DNA of 64,000 nt from Fennellomyces sp. T-0311 (taxonomy: Eukaryota; Mucoromycota; Mucoromycetes; Mucorales; Lichtheimiaceae), in NCBI GenBank assembly GCA_025266875.1, contig JALLLT010000001.1, positions 1,054,001-1,118,000 on the forward strand. The letters are read 5' to 3'. Under the pieces are notes generated by a model. The model was not told the origin of the DNA. It was given only the letters and a program-made list of their open reading frames with translations, and did no database searches. Below, piece after piece: positions 23,979-34,804 of the stretch. The stretch's first letter is position 1. Every line of letters starts with the position of its first letter. The translations under genes and the position numbers were made by a program.

Positions 23979-24329
23979 TCAGCAAAGTACCCGACTAGTC
24001 GGGACAATAAATGAAGCACCCGTGCTACTGTTGTGAATATGATGGTCTGCAGCGCAAGAATTGGCTTCGGTGTCGGGCTCTTCGAGAGCAGGGAAGGAAA
24101 AATACATCTCCAAGAATTGGCTGCTTTTCTTGGATTCTTGGTCAGACACACGCTCGTTGCAACGATCACTGACTGTGGTTGTCGAATCACCATCATCGTC
24201 CGTGGAAGAGGAAGGCGATATCAAAAGCATGAGATTTCGGACGAATGATGAAAAAGAATGGCGGCGTGGGTTTGCTGGGTCGGCGCGAGATGAAGAGCTT
24301 TCGAGCATCATTGTCGACGTGGCAAGCAT
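23979..24329 (-). CDS. Small serine-rich hypothetical protein
   Basis: Single-exon frame of 116 aa starting MLATSTMMLESSSSRADPAN. It contains an Arg/Phe segment (RRHSFSSFVRNLML), a run of Asp and Thr (STDDDGDSTTTVSD) and a final LEMYFSFPALEEPDTEANSC, and ends in VLC. No known domain or signal peptide. A TATA element (24391-24400) and a CT-rich leader lie at the right distance, which is the main reason for calling it. A 14-bp palindrome (CCCGACTAGTCGGG, 23990-24003) lies within the last codons. The function is unknown; a chance frame is possible. Confidence 0.5.
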   Translation of the reverse strand: MLATSTMMLESSSSRADPANPRRHSFSSFVRNLMLLISPSSSTDDDGDSTTTVSDRCNERVSDQESKKSSQFLEMYFSFPALEEPDTEANSCAADHHIHNSSTGASFIVPTSRVLC

Positions 24330-24390
24330 TACGGTGTGATGGATGGTTAAGGGAGAAGAAAAGAAGAGGTGGGGAACCAGATCTGGAGGT

Positions 24391-24400
24391 TTTATATAAA
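24391..24400 (-). promoter_or_regulatory. TATA box of the small serine-rich gene
   Basis: TTTATATAAA, about 62 nt upstream of the minus-strand ATG at 24329. Confidence 0.4.
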
Positions 24401-25203
24401 GAAACAAGAGGCATGTGCGTCGGCATGATGACAAACAGGGAAAAGTTGGGAGCTGGGTCCCGATCCAGGTGCTTGTCCCCCCCCCACACACACACACACA
24501 GAAAGGATCTTTTGGTCGCTAGGGGCCTGGACTCGTCGGTTACACGAAACGTGATCCCAACTCGGACTTTTTTCATTACTCTATTCTCTCAAGGCTATCC
24601 CCACCTCTGTTTTCCACCCTTGGATGCGTCTTTGTTCCCACAATACAACACCTCACATGGCTTCTTGCAAGGGAAGATGCCCGGGCCAACGAAATAATTA
24701 TCGCGTCATATAAATTCTGCAAAATTCCACACAGCTGTAATTATGACCTAAGCGAACCATTAAGCCATTTGAGACACTAGTGCGACTTTGACGAAGAGTG
24801 ATGTGAGCCTTTACCATCACGAGACAAAGAATCCCATAGAAATCGATTTTCGCCTTCTGTGCCTCAATTGCCGAAGCGAACCATTCATGGCTCGTGCACA
24901 AAACGTGTGAATTCCCTCTGTCGCCATGCCTACATCCTATATCGGTGCAATTGGGAACGGTGGCTAATCGTTTATTCACTTTTTTTTTTGAAGGGAGAAG
25001 TCCGCTGGAGCTATGATATAGTGTTTTGCTCGGGGAACGGATACCCGCTCCGTTAACCTCAAGGCTTCAAGCCATATTTGACCAGTTGCCACTCGAGGCT
25101 TCAAATCTGATCTCCGCATTGGGATTACTGAAGTTCGAGAGCTGGCAGGAAACTTTACAACTTGTTTGCAGTCCCTTATCCTTCCCTCTTTGCTCTCGTC
25201 TCA
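24401..25203. other. Divergent intergenic region with C-run and (CA)n
   Basis: Lies between the small minus-strand gene and the kinesin gene. It holds a run of nine C followed by (CA)8 (about 24477-24500) and a T-rich tract near 24980. No supported gene. Confidence 0.5.
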
Positions 25204-28200
25204 ATGGCAACCACTGCTGTTAGGCAAGATGACAAGCAGAAAAATATATCTTTTTAGTTTAATTGCTAACATTAGCTTGTTCGATTTAGAGTGGCATTGC
25301 GGGTTCGTCCACTCTCCGCCGCAGAGCAATCCGCCAACTACCGCGAATGCATTACGTTTGCCAAAGACGAACCGCAGATTCTCTTGGGCTCAGATAGAGC
25401 ATTCACTTTCGACTGGGTGCTTAAACCCGACTCGACACAGCGAGACGTGTTCACTGAGACGGTCGCCCCGCTAGTCGAGCGTTTTATTGAGGGGTAACAA
25501 ATACGACAAGCGGTTTCAGCCAGTATGAACTCATTTGCATATATTTAGCAATAATGTTACTATTCTAGCATATGGGTATGTTGTCGTTGCATAAAACAAA
25601 GATAAGGCGTTAGGGTGAAAACTTGGTTTTTTTCGCCCTCGCTCCGTCTATTCCCCCTCTTTCTTCCTCCCAAATTTAACTTTGTACATACAATACCTAG
25701 TTCTACAGGCTCAGGCAAGACATACAGCATGGGCACTGGCATGGATACACCAGAGGGCGGAGATGAAGGTATAATTGTAGCATCACACCTAGTCTCATTT
25801 CTAATAATTTCAATTTATTTATAGGCATTGTCCAGCGCTTTGCCTGTTCCCTTTTCGACGCGTTAGAGAAGTCCAACGCAAAAGGAGAGGATTCGTTCCA
25901 GGTCTACGTGTCGTTTTTAGAGCTGTATCATGAAGATATCAACGATCTTTTGGAACCACATCGGGACGCAGCGGAGATCCACCCGTCGATCCGTGAAGCA
26001 CTGGATGGCAGCATTTATTGGGCTGGAGTGCGTGAGGAGCGGGTCTTCAATGCAGAGGAGCTCTTGGGGTAAGAAAGCGAGAGAAAAGAGAACGCGCTGA
26101 TCTATGTATGCATATGTGATAGCGAGTATTAACTGCATGACACATTGTTCTGTTTAGACTGCTGCGACAAGGAGCTGCTTATAGAGCAACAGGGTCTACA
26201 GACATGAATGCCGCATCCTCGCGGTCGCATGCTGTGTTTTCGGTATTATTAAAGCAGCAAATGGCCGATGACAACAATAACGGCGACAATAATAATAACG
26301 CAACGATCAGCACGCTGCCTATGATGAAACGCCTTGCATCCAAGTTTCACTTTGTGGATCTGGCAGGCTCGGAACGGGTAAATACCATTTAACCTTGTTT
26401 TTAGTGTCTAGGAGAAACTAAAATAGAAGTACAGCTCAAAAGAACGATTGGCGATCGGCAGAAAGAAGGCATATCCATAAACACTGGACTACTAGCATTG
26501 GGTAATGTCATTTCAGCACTCGGCGATGAATCCCGCAAGGGGGCCCATGTCCCCTACCGCGACAGTAAGCTGACGAGGCTGCTGCAGGACAGCTTGGGAG
26601 GCAACAGCCATACGCTTATGCTTGCCTGCGTCAGCCCTGCTGATGCAGATTTTACCAAGACACTGAACACGCTGAAGTACGCTGGTCGAGCCCGCAACAT
26701 CCAGAACCGTGTCGAAGTCAATCACGATTACGAAGGCAGTCCAGACGAACTAAACTTTCTGCGCACCAAAGTGTCTCAGTTGAAAATGCAATTGTCCACG
26801 TTGCAAAAGGTCCAGAGCCATCACCCGCAGCAGCCTGCTGGAGAACTTCAAGAACGGGAGGAGTTAGCCCGGATACGCCAATACAGCCAAGAAATGTCAG
26901 CTGAACTTGCTCGAGTTCAAAGTGAGCGAGACACGTTGCTGGCACAAATATCACCTGACCATGTGATTACTGAGGCCCATCCGGTGATTCGCCAGTATGC
27001 TGAAACAGTGGAATCCCTGAAGCTACAACTGGCCGAAGCGCACAGTCGTTTGCAAGTAATGTTACCAGATGCGCCAAGCAGTACCTCGTCTTCGGTAATT
27101 AGCAGTAGTACCATCACACATGGTAACAGCAGCTATCCCGTGCTTCATCAATCCGACTCGGCAGCAGTCCCAGCATTCTACGACGCCGCTCCATCTTCTT
27201 CACTCGACCATCGTGACGAGATTAAGTTTCACAGGCCCGTGGTTACCCTGTCCGGTCGTCGACAAAAGAGTAAATATGTCCCGCTTGCACAACGAATGAA
27301 AACGCATACCAGGCAACGTGGCGCTGATGCCACTGGCCAACGAATTCATATGATGGCAGACTCAACCAATGGGGTGAGTTGCAGTACCATTTTGAATGTA
27401 TTTCCCCCTTGTTTTGACATATTTCCGTTCTAGTCAGCATTCGATGCCGACGCTCAGCAATTCAGTTCTCACGGAAGACGAAGAGAGGTAACGTTCTCCA
27501 GCCAAAGATACCCAATTAGTAGAGCCATAGATGGGGGATCTCTGCTGGTTCCTGATTCTAAACTTTACTTAGCGAAAATGCAAACAATATGCTGTTTGTT
27601 TGGTCACAGTCTCAGGATGAAACCGTGATACAGGATTTATCAGGCCTAAGCTCAAAACCTAGCGATCTCTTCCGTCCGGACGAACGTGACCACAATGGGA
27701 ATCCCGAGCTTGAAAAAACAAGCACAATGTATGAAGACATGCTTACGAACATTGAGTCTGGACCCTCCTCCTCTGCTAGCTGTGAAAAAGTCGATGACTT
27801 CGATGACTCAGATGGTGAACTAGAAGCATTGGTGAGTTCGGCAAACGAAACATACACGAAAAGGGAAAAATTACTCACTCATTGTTATAGGCGGTACCAA
27901 CATGGTCGAGTGCGCCACGAACTGCGCAGTCCACCAATGGCTCAACAAAGCGTGAATCTTTGTCGTGGACGGACTCTCTCCTTGATGACTCTGACAATTC
28001 AGTTGCCACCTCCCGCTTGTCCTCCAGCTGGACGTCCTCCAACCGACATCATGCGGCCGCCGCTGCGGCTGGGCGTCGCAAAAGCAAAGACTTGTTGAAA
28101 ATGCTCCACCAAGTGCAAGCAGACCTCTTGGTGAAGAACGAACTGGTTGGCCAACTGGAAAAGTCCGAGGACGAGTATACGCAGATGCGCTCTACCTATG

Positions 28201-28892
28201 AAGGCAAGCTCAATGAGCTACAAGAGCAGATTATGGAGACAGAGAAGGAACGTGATGTGGCGCTCCGTAAGCAACCGGGAAGCAGTCAGGCACCCCTCAC
28301 CACTAGAGCAAATGCGCGCGGCACTGCAGCAACCTCCGCGAACGTAATGCAGCTTCGAGAGACCCGACAGGCAGACGAAGTGCGGCGACTATACGAGCAA
28401 AAGCTCAAGAAGCTTTCGACAGAAAACCAGGAATTGAAGCGCAAGTATACCCAGACGAACCATACCCTGCAGACTGCACGCGCTAAGGCAGAAACCTATG
28501 TGGGCAAATTGCAGTCTGAACTCGAAAGCCTGAAGCTCGAGAAGAAGCAAATGCACAAGGCTTCCAAAACCGAGATCGACAAGTCGCGGGAATTGATAGC
28601 TCAGTATGAACGCGAAATGCTAGTTTTGAAACGTCGTGAAGCAGCTGTAAACGACGCTCGTAAGAAACTAGAAGAGGCCAACGAGAGTCAGGCCCAGTTG
28701 CTACGGCGGCGCAATGATGAAGTAGCCACGATGGCTGCACAGATGAGACAGCTGACACTCAGCTTGCGCAGGGCGGCTGGAGATGGTGTTTTTTTAAACG
28801 AGGCGACCTTGGAGCGAATCATGAACACTTCAAATCAGAGAGCTACAAAGTCACCGACCAGGCGTCGCTCTACGCCCACAACACCAGAGTAG
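25204..28892 (+). CDS. Kinesin motor protein, kinesin-4-like
   Basis: Ten exons (25204-25223, 25290-25493, 25549-25575, 25701-25768, 25825-26068, 26158-26377, 26435-27373, 27434-27487, 27610-27831, 27891-28892) give about 999 aa. An N-terminal motor (about 1-370) walks along microtubules using ATP. Seen: [13 protein letters not shown], the P-loop [14 protein letters not shown] (the usual AYGQTGSGKT with Ser for Gln), [27 protein letters not shown] (switch I), LAGSER (switch II), [20 protein letters not shown] and [20 protein letters not shown], then the neck [16 protein letters not shown] long coiled coil with a low-complexity Ser/Asp middle follows. The neck and the [15 protein letters not shown] block match kinesin-4 (KIF4/KIF21) best. 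Intron 1 has a GC donor (AG|GCAAGA), needed for VRVALRV. Exons 1 and 3 are 20 and 27 nt. Confidence 0.93.
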
Positions 28893-29967
28893 TTTTTTCT
28901 GTATAGTTTTTCCTTTAGTTTCTCACATGATAAGTTCTTATATTTTGAAATGATTAAAAGCGACTACAACTTTGCAAAAATCTGCATGCATACGTTAAAT
29001 AAGTTGTCCATGGCCCTAGCCATAATGCCCCAAATTATAACAGATACTTTATGAGCCCGTATGTTTGGGCCGAATACGTATTGAGCAGACTAAAACTTCG
29101 CTATTCTACGATTTTGAAGAGTGGTCTAGAGAGAAAGTCTTCGCGCAGAGAAATCCATCTACATGCAACAGCAATACTACCGGTAACCGCATGGTCGCAC
29201 TGCAACCAACAATGATGCCTGGACGGAACGGACTACTAGAAATCCTATATGGGAAATCACTTTCTTCCGTAACCCTGCGTAGCCTATGTAATAGCATTTC
29301 CTATGGTTTGCTTATCACAAGGCTTTTTTTTGTACTAGAGTGCTGGTATTCATGACCAAAGAGCTCTTAAGATTGAACACAAGATCCAAATTCCTAAATA
29401 TACGGCTTTGCTTGTGCCAAACGGTCAGGTACACAAGTGTCATAAGTACCTGTGACTCTCTGGCAACATAGCCGGTTGTTGAAGGAATGCCATTATTGAA
29501 GTCAGCTGACCAGCGCCGCCGTATAGGTTGACCATATTACAGAACTGATATATAGCGATACGAGCTGAAACCGCCACTCGCATGGTAGGCTAAGCGATAG
29601 AAAACTGAAGATTACGGTTGCCAAGCCATTGCCAATTAATTTTAGCCACTGTACATTTAAGGAACACGCTTCCGTAACATATCGACTTTCTACGCCGCTA
29701 TCATATGAAGCATTGTATATATAGAAAATCTACTAAATGCTAGTCCTTTAAGAATCATTCATTTGACAAAAGTGTACAATTGTGTGCCAATCAGCTGGCG
29801 AATCAAAATACACACCGGCAAACGTGCTGCTGATGCCATTTATTAGAAAATTTATCATATGATGGCTAATCATAAGAAAACGCTTCAGTTAATACTACCC
29901 CATTTGTAGAACTGAAAGAAAGCTTCGTTGGTTCATGTTTATACAACATTTTAAGATTTCGGCCTAG
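28893..29967. other. Intergenic region
   Basis: AT-rich with no supported gene. The first bases are the kinesin 3' region. Confidence 0.5.
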
Positions 29968-30150
29968 TTTCATGATGAAACCGTGATACAGAGTTTATCA
30001 GGCGCAGGCGATCTTCTTACATCCAGAGCAAGTGAACGTGACCACAGCGGAAATTTCGAGCGGTAAAGTTTGCAGAATACAAAGGTCATGCTTACGAACA
30101 ATAGGTCTTGGAACCATGCTCGAATGCTAAATGTTAGAAAAATTAAAGGA
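29968..30150 (+). pseudogene. Decayed copy of kinesin exon 9
   Basis: The stretch starting GATGAAACCGTGATACAG matches the start of kinesin exon 9 (27610-27831). Further matching blocks occur in the same order: TTTATCAGGC, GCGATCTTCTTnC, GAACGTGACCACA, CATGCTTACGAACA and GTCTTGGA. Stops and small gaps break the frame. The bases before it also resemble intron 8 of the kinesin gene, so this looks like a DNA duplication and not a processed copy. It lies about 1.1 kb past the parent gene, in the same orientation. Confidence 0.75.
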
Positions 30151-31312
30151 CTTCTGCTTATCTAGTGAGATAACTAGACTCTACTACGTATACATGTACA
30201 CAGGCATACATACACACAAAATGTACCCTGCTGCGCGATAGGCAGCATGGTATGGAAATAGTAGATCTCAAGTCTAGCATAATAATATAGCCCAAGCAAC
30301 TTTCGTACCCACACCCAATGACAATAAGATGCAGTCGTTAGCTGTATGTCATTGACGGCGAAGATACGTGGATACGGTTTTCTTAATATCTACAGCCATA
30401 ATAACACATTAAGATACAGAAATGCGATGGTCCTCACGACTTATCGACCGACGATTTAAAATACTCCGAGGGTATGCAAGCCGGTTATCTGGCAAAATAA
30501 TCTACAGATTGGCAACTAGGCAACGACTGAGAAAGAATACTATATTACTTACGTATAAATATTATGCATTCGGTCTATTAAAGGAGTTCAGTGAACGCCC
30601 GTAAGATCCATATAAAATTTTACGCTGCAAATATTAGGTACATAAAAGCTTTCTGAGTAACTTCTTTATGTTTGTGACCTTATAAAAATTCGCTAGACTC
30701 CTCAATTATATATGATACTAGCACAGTAAATAAAATGCATGGTTACAACTAATAACATATGGAGCAAAATACCATAACATTATATATCTGGTCTATGGAA
30801 TATGCGCTTGCAAGCTGGTGCGATGGTCTGACTATTGAAAGGCGGGTTCCATTATCGTACAGTTACACTGTGACGGACAAAAGCTAAAGACATTCTTAAT
30901 TGAGAATCACAATGGAATCTTTAGAATAAGACAAGGTTTTTTGTCGGCAAGCAGGCTCAGCTACAAAAAGTCACGAGGGCAGTACAGATAATGCAGCTGA
31001 TGCTGAGCTTTGCGTATCATGCCACAGGTGTCGTAATTTATTAAATGAAATTTCTTCCAAGTCTGAATCCAGAATGAGGCGCTGGGATCGCTTAATTCCG
31101 GTAACTTCCGTCTGTTTCCCTTTTCTCCTTTACTTGGGCATGTAGTACGTCATGTTTTTCTGGTAATAAATTGATAGTGATTTATTGATTAAAGCGATCA
31201 ACACTTTGTATGCCTGTATGCTAAGAAGGGCACCAGGCCCATGAGATTTGATAATTGATAGTTGAGAGATTATATACAAATACTGAATAAAAATAGTAAG
31301 AAAAAGAATGAA
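30151..31312. other. Intergenic region
   Basis: AT-rich with no supported gene. Around 30580-30615 it repeats a motif (GGAGTTCAGTGAACG, then GTAAGATC) also present near 17132, and a looser match (TTATGTTTGTGACCTTA against TTATGTTTATGATCTTA) follows each copy. Confidence 0.45.
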
Positions 31313-31996
31313 TTATGGGCAGAAAGTGACAGTGTAACCATCAGCTTGGCACATATAGGTGCTGGTCAAGTCATCATAGGCGTAAGTGTAGACATCAGGG
31401 CAGGACTCTTTGACATCCTTCGAATAGCTGCTTGGAGGGCACTTGTCTGGAGTGTCGTGGTCTCCAGCACAGCAATACTCGTCAGTACCAAACTTGGAGC
31501 ATGCAGAGTTGCATCCAACTTCCTTGCCATCCTCATAGACTTTGAGATACTCTGGACACGAAGGCAGCTTCCCGCAGGTAGGCGTACCACAACGGTACTT
31601 GTCGTCTGTGTTCTCTTCGTGGGGGTTGATAGGCTCCATCGAAACTGGGATGTTGAAACCATCGACGAACGACACATCGTAAAAGTCGTAACCAGCATGT
31701 CCCTTGAACGTCAATTCCGCCAATGAGGCAGGGAAGGTTCCGGCACCTGGAGGAACGGAATTATCTTGACCTTTTTCGCGAGCCCAGAAGCGACCTTGCC
31801 ATTTGGAATCAACGGTATAGGTCTTGGACGAGCCTTGGGCAAGTTCTGCCGTTTCCACATCGGATTCACCATTGTTAAGCTTTCCCAGTTGCAGGTCGTA
31901 TCCACATTGGTTCTTGATCACAACCTTGGCGGCCGAGGCGGTAGAAGCAAGGCCAAGAAGAGCGGCAATGGAAAGAAGCTTAATGGAGGTGTACAT
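31313..31996 (-). CDS. Thaumatin-like secreted protein
   Basis: Intronless, 227 aa. A signal peptide (MYTSIKLLSIAALLGLASTA, cut near SASA) precedes a thaumatin fold. Seen: VVIKNQCGYDLQLGKL, WQGRFWAREK, the family landmark YDVSFVDGFNIPVSMEP, CGTPTCGKLPSCPEYLKVY, DEYCCAGDHDTPDKCPPSSY and DVYTYAYDDLTSTYMC. The mature part has 12 cysteines, between the 10 of small and the 16 of canonical thaumatins. The arginine and acidic residues that line the cleft of glucan-binding members seem present. Likely secreted, perhaps acting on cell-wall glucans (inference). A TATA box lies 43-50 nt upstream. Confidence 0.93.
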   Translation of the reverse strand: MYTSIKLLSIAALLGLASTASAAKVVIKNQCGYDLQLGKLNNGESDVETAELAQGSSKTYTVDSKWQGRFWAREKGQDNSVPPGAGTFPASLAELTFKGHAGYDFYDVSFVDGFNIPVSMEPINPHEENTDDKYRCGTPTCGKLPSCPEYLKVYEDGKEVGCNSACSKFGTDEYCCAGDHDTPDKCPPSSYSKDVKESCPDVYTYAYDDLTSTYMCQADGYTVTFCP

Positions 31997-32038
31997 AATG
32001 TGTAAAGATGGCGAAAAAAAGGTACCAACTCAATGCCC

Positions 32039-32046
32039 TTTTTATA
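32039..32046 (-). promoter_or_regulatory. TATA box of the thaumatin-like gene
   Basis: On the minus strand TATAAAAA, 43 nt before the start codon at 31996. Confidence 0.5.
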
Positions 32047-33022
32047 GCGACTTTAACTTCTTCATCAAGTTCTACGACAAAGCGAATGAGAGTCCTTAAA
32101 CAAAGATCAGGTACCAGGAACGGTGCGTTTGGGTTTGAAACCACTTTGTGCCAGACAGATGAATCCTACAGCGGTCCAATGATGTTGGGTCAGGATATAG
32201 AATTATCCATCGAGATTCATCAAGTTTCATGGAAGTAGAAAAAATTTTTTGACAATGGAAACAGATGACAAGTGTTCCACTCACAGTTTCACTCACATTC
32301 TGCGTCACGGACATGACCGACAACCGACCGATCTGAAGCTTTCTATTTTTCAAGAGCGTTAAAGCTTTTCTTTCGGCGCTATAGGTGTGACACATTCACA
32401 GGGAATGTGGCACTTTTTGCTTCGCAGTGCGTGCCACTGATTGTGCCTGACTGTCTGTGACGGGAAATGACAGATGGCACGGGCTAACCGTGGTAGATAA
32501 CGATCCATCTATTTACCTGATATCCTTGCATCGAAACATTTGTGTCTATGGGGTGCATGCTTATATGTTTTTGGCACAAAGATGAATAAAGTATTATTAG
32601 TTGTCAGTGAGACAAAATGGTCAATAACAGGGACACACACCCAATTTTATTTTTTTTACCACGAGAATGGGCTGTTGTCACGAGAGCTTGAGAAAAATTA
32701 CACGAAGGTGGGATGATTTAGATGGGGATCCCTGTCAAATATGGGATATTTGAGAAGAATGAAAAAAGTCTTTCCTTTGTCTTTCACTTGTGAAAGTGGC
32801 GGCGCTGCACTTGCTTTTGGCGCCACCCTGTCTTTGCTGTTATCAAGTCATAACCAATATAGAGTTTGGAAACCCGCTCGTTTATCCAAAAAACTCTTCG
32901 CAGCTAAATTTGTGTATCGCACAAGGATGGAAAGAAGTTTGCGCAGTGTACATGGTATATAAACAGCATCGCGATCACCTTTCTTTTTCTTATTTTTTTT
33001 TATTTCGCAACATTACAATACT
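32047..33022. other. Divergent intergenic region
   Basis: Lies between the thaumatin-like gene (-) and the Dma-like gene (+), and presumably holds both promoters. No supported gene. A pyrimidine-rich tract lies just before the ATG at 33023. Confidence 0.5.
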
Positions 33023-34182
33023 ATGCTCGTTACCTATTCCGCGCCAGTCTCGTCCTGGATTCATCACCACCTGCGTCCCCATCCGCCGTATCTCCACGGT
33101 GTATTGTCACCTTCGTTGTCAACTTCCACAGTAGATTCTAATGGCAGTACATCTGCTCTTGGCCCAGGTGAAGCACCACGGATCCGCATGGTTCCATGTA
33201 TCGATATCACACGGAACCCTGGGATGAGAATTGACGTGATCGAGCGTGAAATACGACCAGGTTCAATACTAGAGCTTGGTCGCTTTTCGGATGAACTCTT
33301 CATACCAAATCGGATTTCGTTTCGAAACAAGGTGATCAGCCGACATCATGCGGTCATTTGGACCGAAGGCAGTAAAGTGGGTCTCAATCAAAAAAAAAAA
33401 ATGTTTGTTGGGTACGTGTCCTGATTCGAACTAGTTCTATATCCGCGATACCAAGTCGTCCTCAGGAACTTTTTTAAATAATGAGCGGTTGTCTTTTGCA
33501 AACAAAGAGTCGCGTGAGTTTCGGTTAAAGGACGGTGATATACTGCAGTTGGGTGTTAATTATCGGGGAGGAACGCAAGGTCCGTGCTTGTCCAACCTTT
33601 ATGCATAACACAAATGTCTTACATACCTTTGCAGATATCTACCGTTGTATCAAATTTCGCTTAGAAATCAATCGAAAACGAACTCACCAAGTTGATGTGT
33701 TTGGGTAATGAAAAATTGCTGAGCAATCCTGTTTGCTAGGTTTCTAAAAATTTTGCGTAGCTTTCAAGCCTATCAGACACTCCGTAAGCTCACATCATCG
33801 CCGAGCGAAAAGGAGGAAGAAAACGCCGTAGAAGACGATACGCGTTCCGAACCAGACTGTGAGGTCAAAGAATGCTGTATCTGTCTCTACGCCGTCGCAC
33901 CATTTCAGGCATTGTTTGTAGCACCATGTCAGCATATTTTCCATTATAAGTGCACCCGGGGGTTACTCGGACACTACCCAGGTTTTCAATGCCCTTTGTG
34001 CCGAAGTTATGCTGATCTCGAAACCAGTGTTGCCGTAGAAACAAGCGAGGTAAACAATGCGTGCTTTATCTGGCGTTCGGCGCGACTCACTTTATCTCTA
34101 GGTCCGCAAAATGCTTAGAAAACTGAAAAGCAATGACACTTGCCCAATTGAAGATAACATATCATCATCATCCAGAGTATAG
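33023..34182 (+). CDS. FHA-RING E3 ubiquitin ligase, Dma1/Dma2-like
   Basis: Exons 33023-33376, 33435-33579, 33635-33704, 33740-34049 and 34102-34182 give about 319 aa. Family role: fungal Dma proteins (relatives of CHFR/RNF8) bind phospho-threonine through an FHA domain and ubiquitinate partners in the spindle-position checkpoint and septin control. Seen: the FHA domain with ILELGRFSDE, RISFRNKVISRHHAVIWTEG, FYIRDTKSSSGTFLNNERLS and LKDGDILQLGVNYRGG; then a RING: CCICLYAVAPFQALFVAPCQ, HIFHYKCTRGLLGHYPGFQC and PLCRSYADLE, with the normal C/H spacing. Intron 3 is only 35 nt (or 41 nt if the donor is GTTTGG) but is required, because the frame meets TAA without it. It is convergent with the eL32 gene. 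Confidence 0.92.
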
Positions 34183-34354
34183 CTTTGTTTTTTTATCCTG
34201 ATACTGTTTACATAAAAAACGTTGAAGGAGCATAAGCATAAGATTTGCATTTTTTCCTTTCAGTACACAAATCAACAATCCACATATTCCGTATTGATGT
34301 ATCCACCTTGCTTTTTGTTTTATTAATGTGATTGATAAACGATCAGGAATGCAC

Positions 34355-34804
34355 TTATTCCTGCGAACGGAGACGAGCACCAGCGTTGATAACCTTGACG
34401 TTGAGCTGAGCGGCGCGCTCAAGGATCTCGACACGCTTCTTCGACGAGACGTTGTGGGCGACCTCGGCGGCGTAGGTGCGGTTGTGCATCAACAACAATT
34501 CGAGCTCTTTGACATTGCTGACGGTGAACTTCAAGAAACCGTTGGGCAACAAGTGACGGGTCTTCTTGGCCGAACCGTAACCAATCTTGGGCATGGGGAT
34601 CTGGCCCTTGAAGCGACGGCGGACGGGGCCATCGATACCCTTGGGCTTTCTCCACGATTCCTATATAAAATTCACCTTGAGCATCCATTTATTTCGTGTT
34701 CCTTTTAAACTTACACCAACGCGGGCGAAACGGTCGGATTGGTGGCGCTTGAACTTGGCAGTGCGCTTCTTAACGATCGTGTGCTTCACCGCAGGAGTAA
34801 CCAT
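34355..34804 (-). CDS. RPL32: 60S ribosomal protein eL32
   Basis: Exons 34715-34804 and 34355-34660 give 131 aa, the normal size. It is a structural protein of the large cytosolic subunit. Seen: [30 protein letters not shown], then [58 protein letters not shown] and [19 protein letters not shown], which follow the family along its full length. The single 54-nt intron after the 30th codon falls just before the ESWRKPKG block. No extension or break. Confidence 0.97.

Noticed and set aside
23990..24003. 14-bp palindrome CCCGACTAGTCGGG
   Set aside because: A striking palindrome, but it lies in the last codons of a predicted gene with no second copy seen in the window, so no function can be argued.
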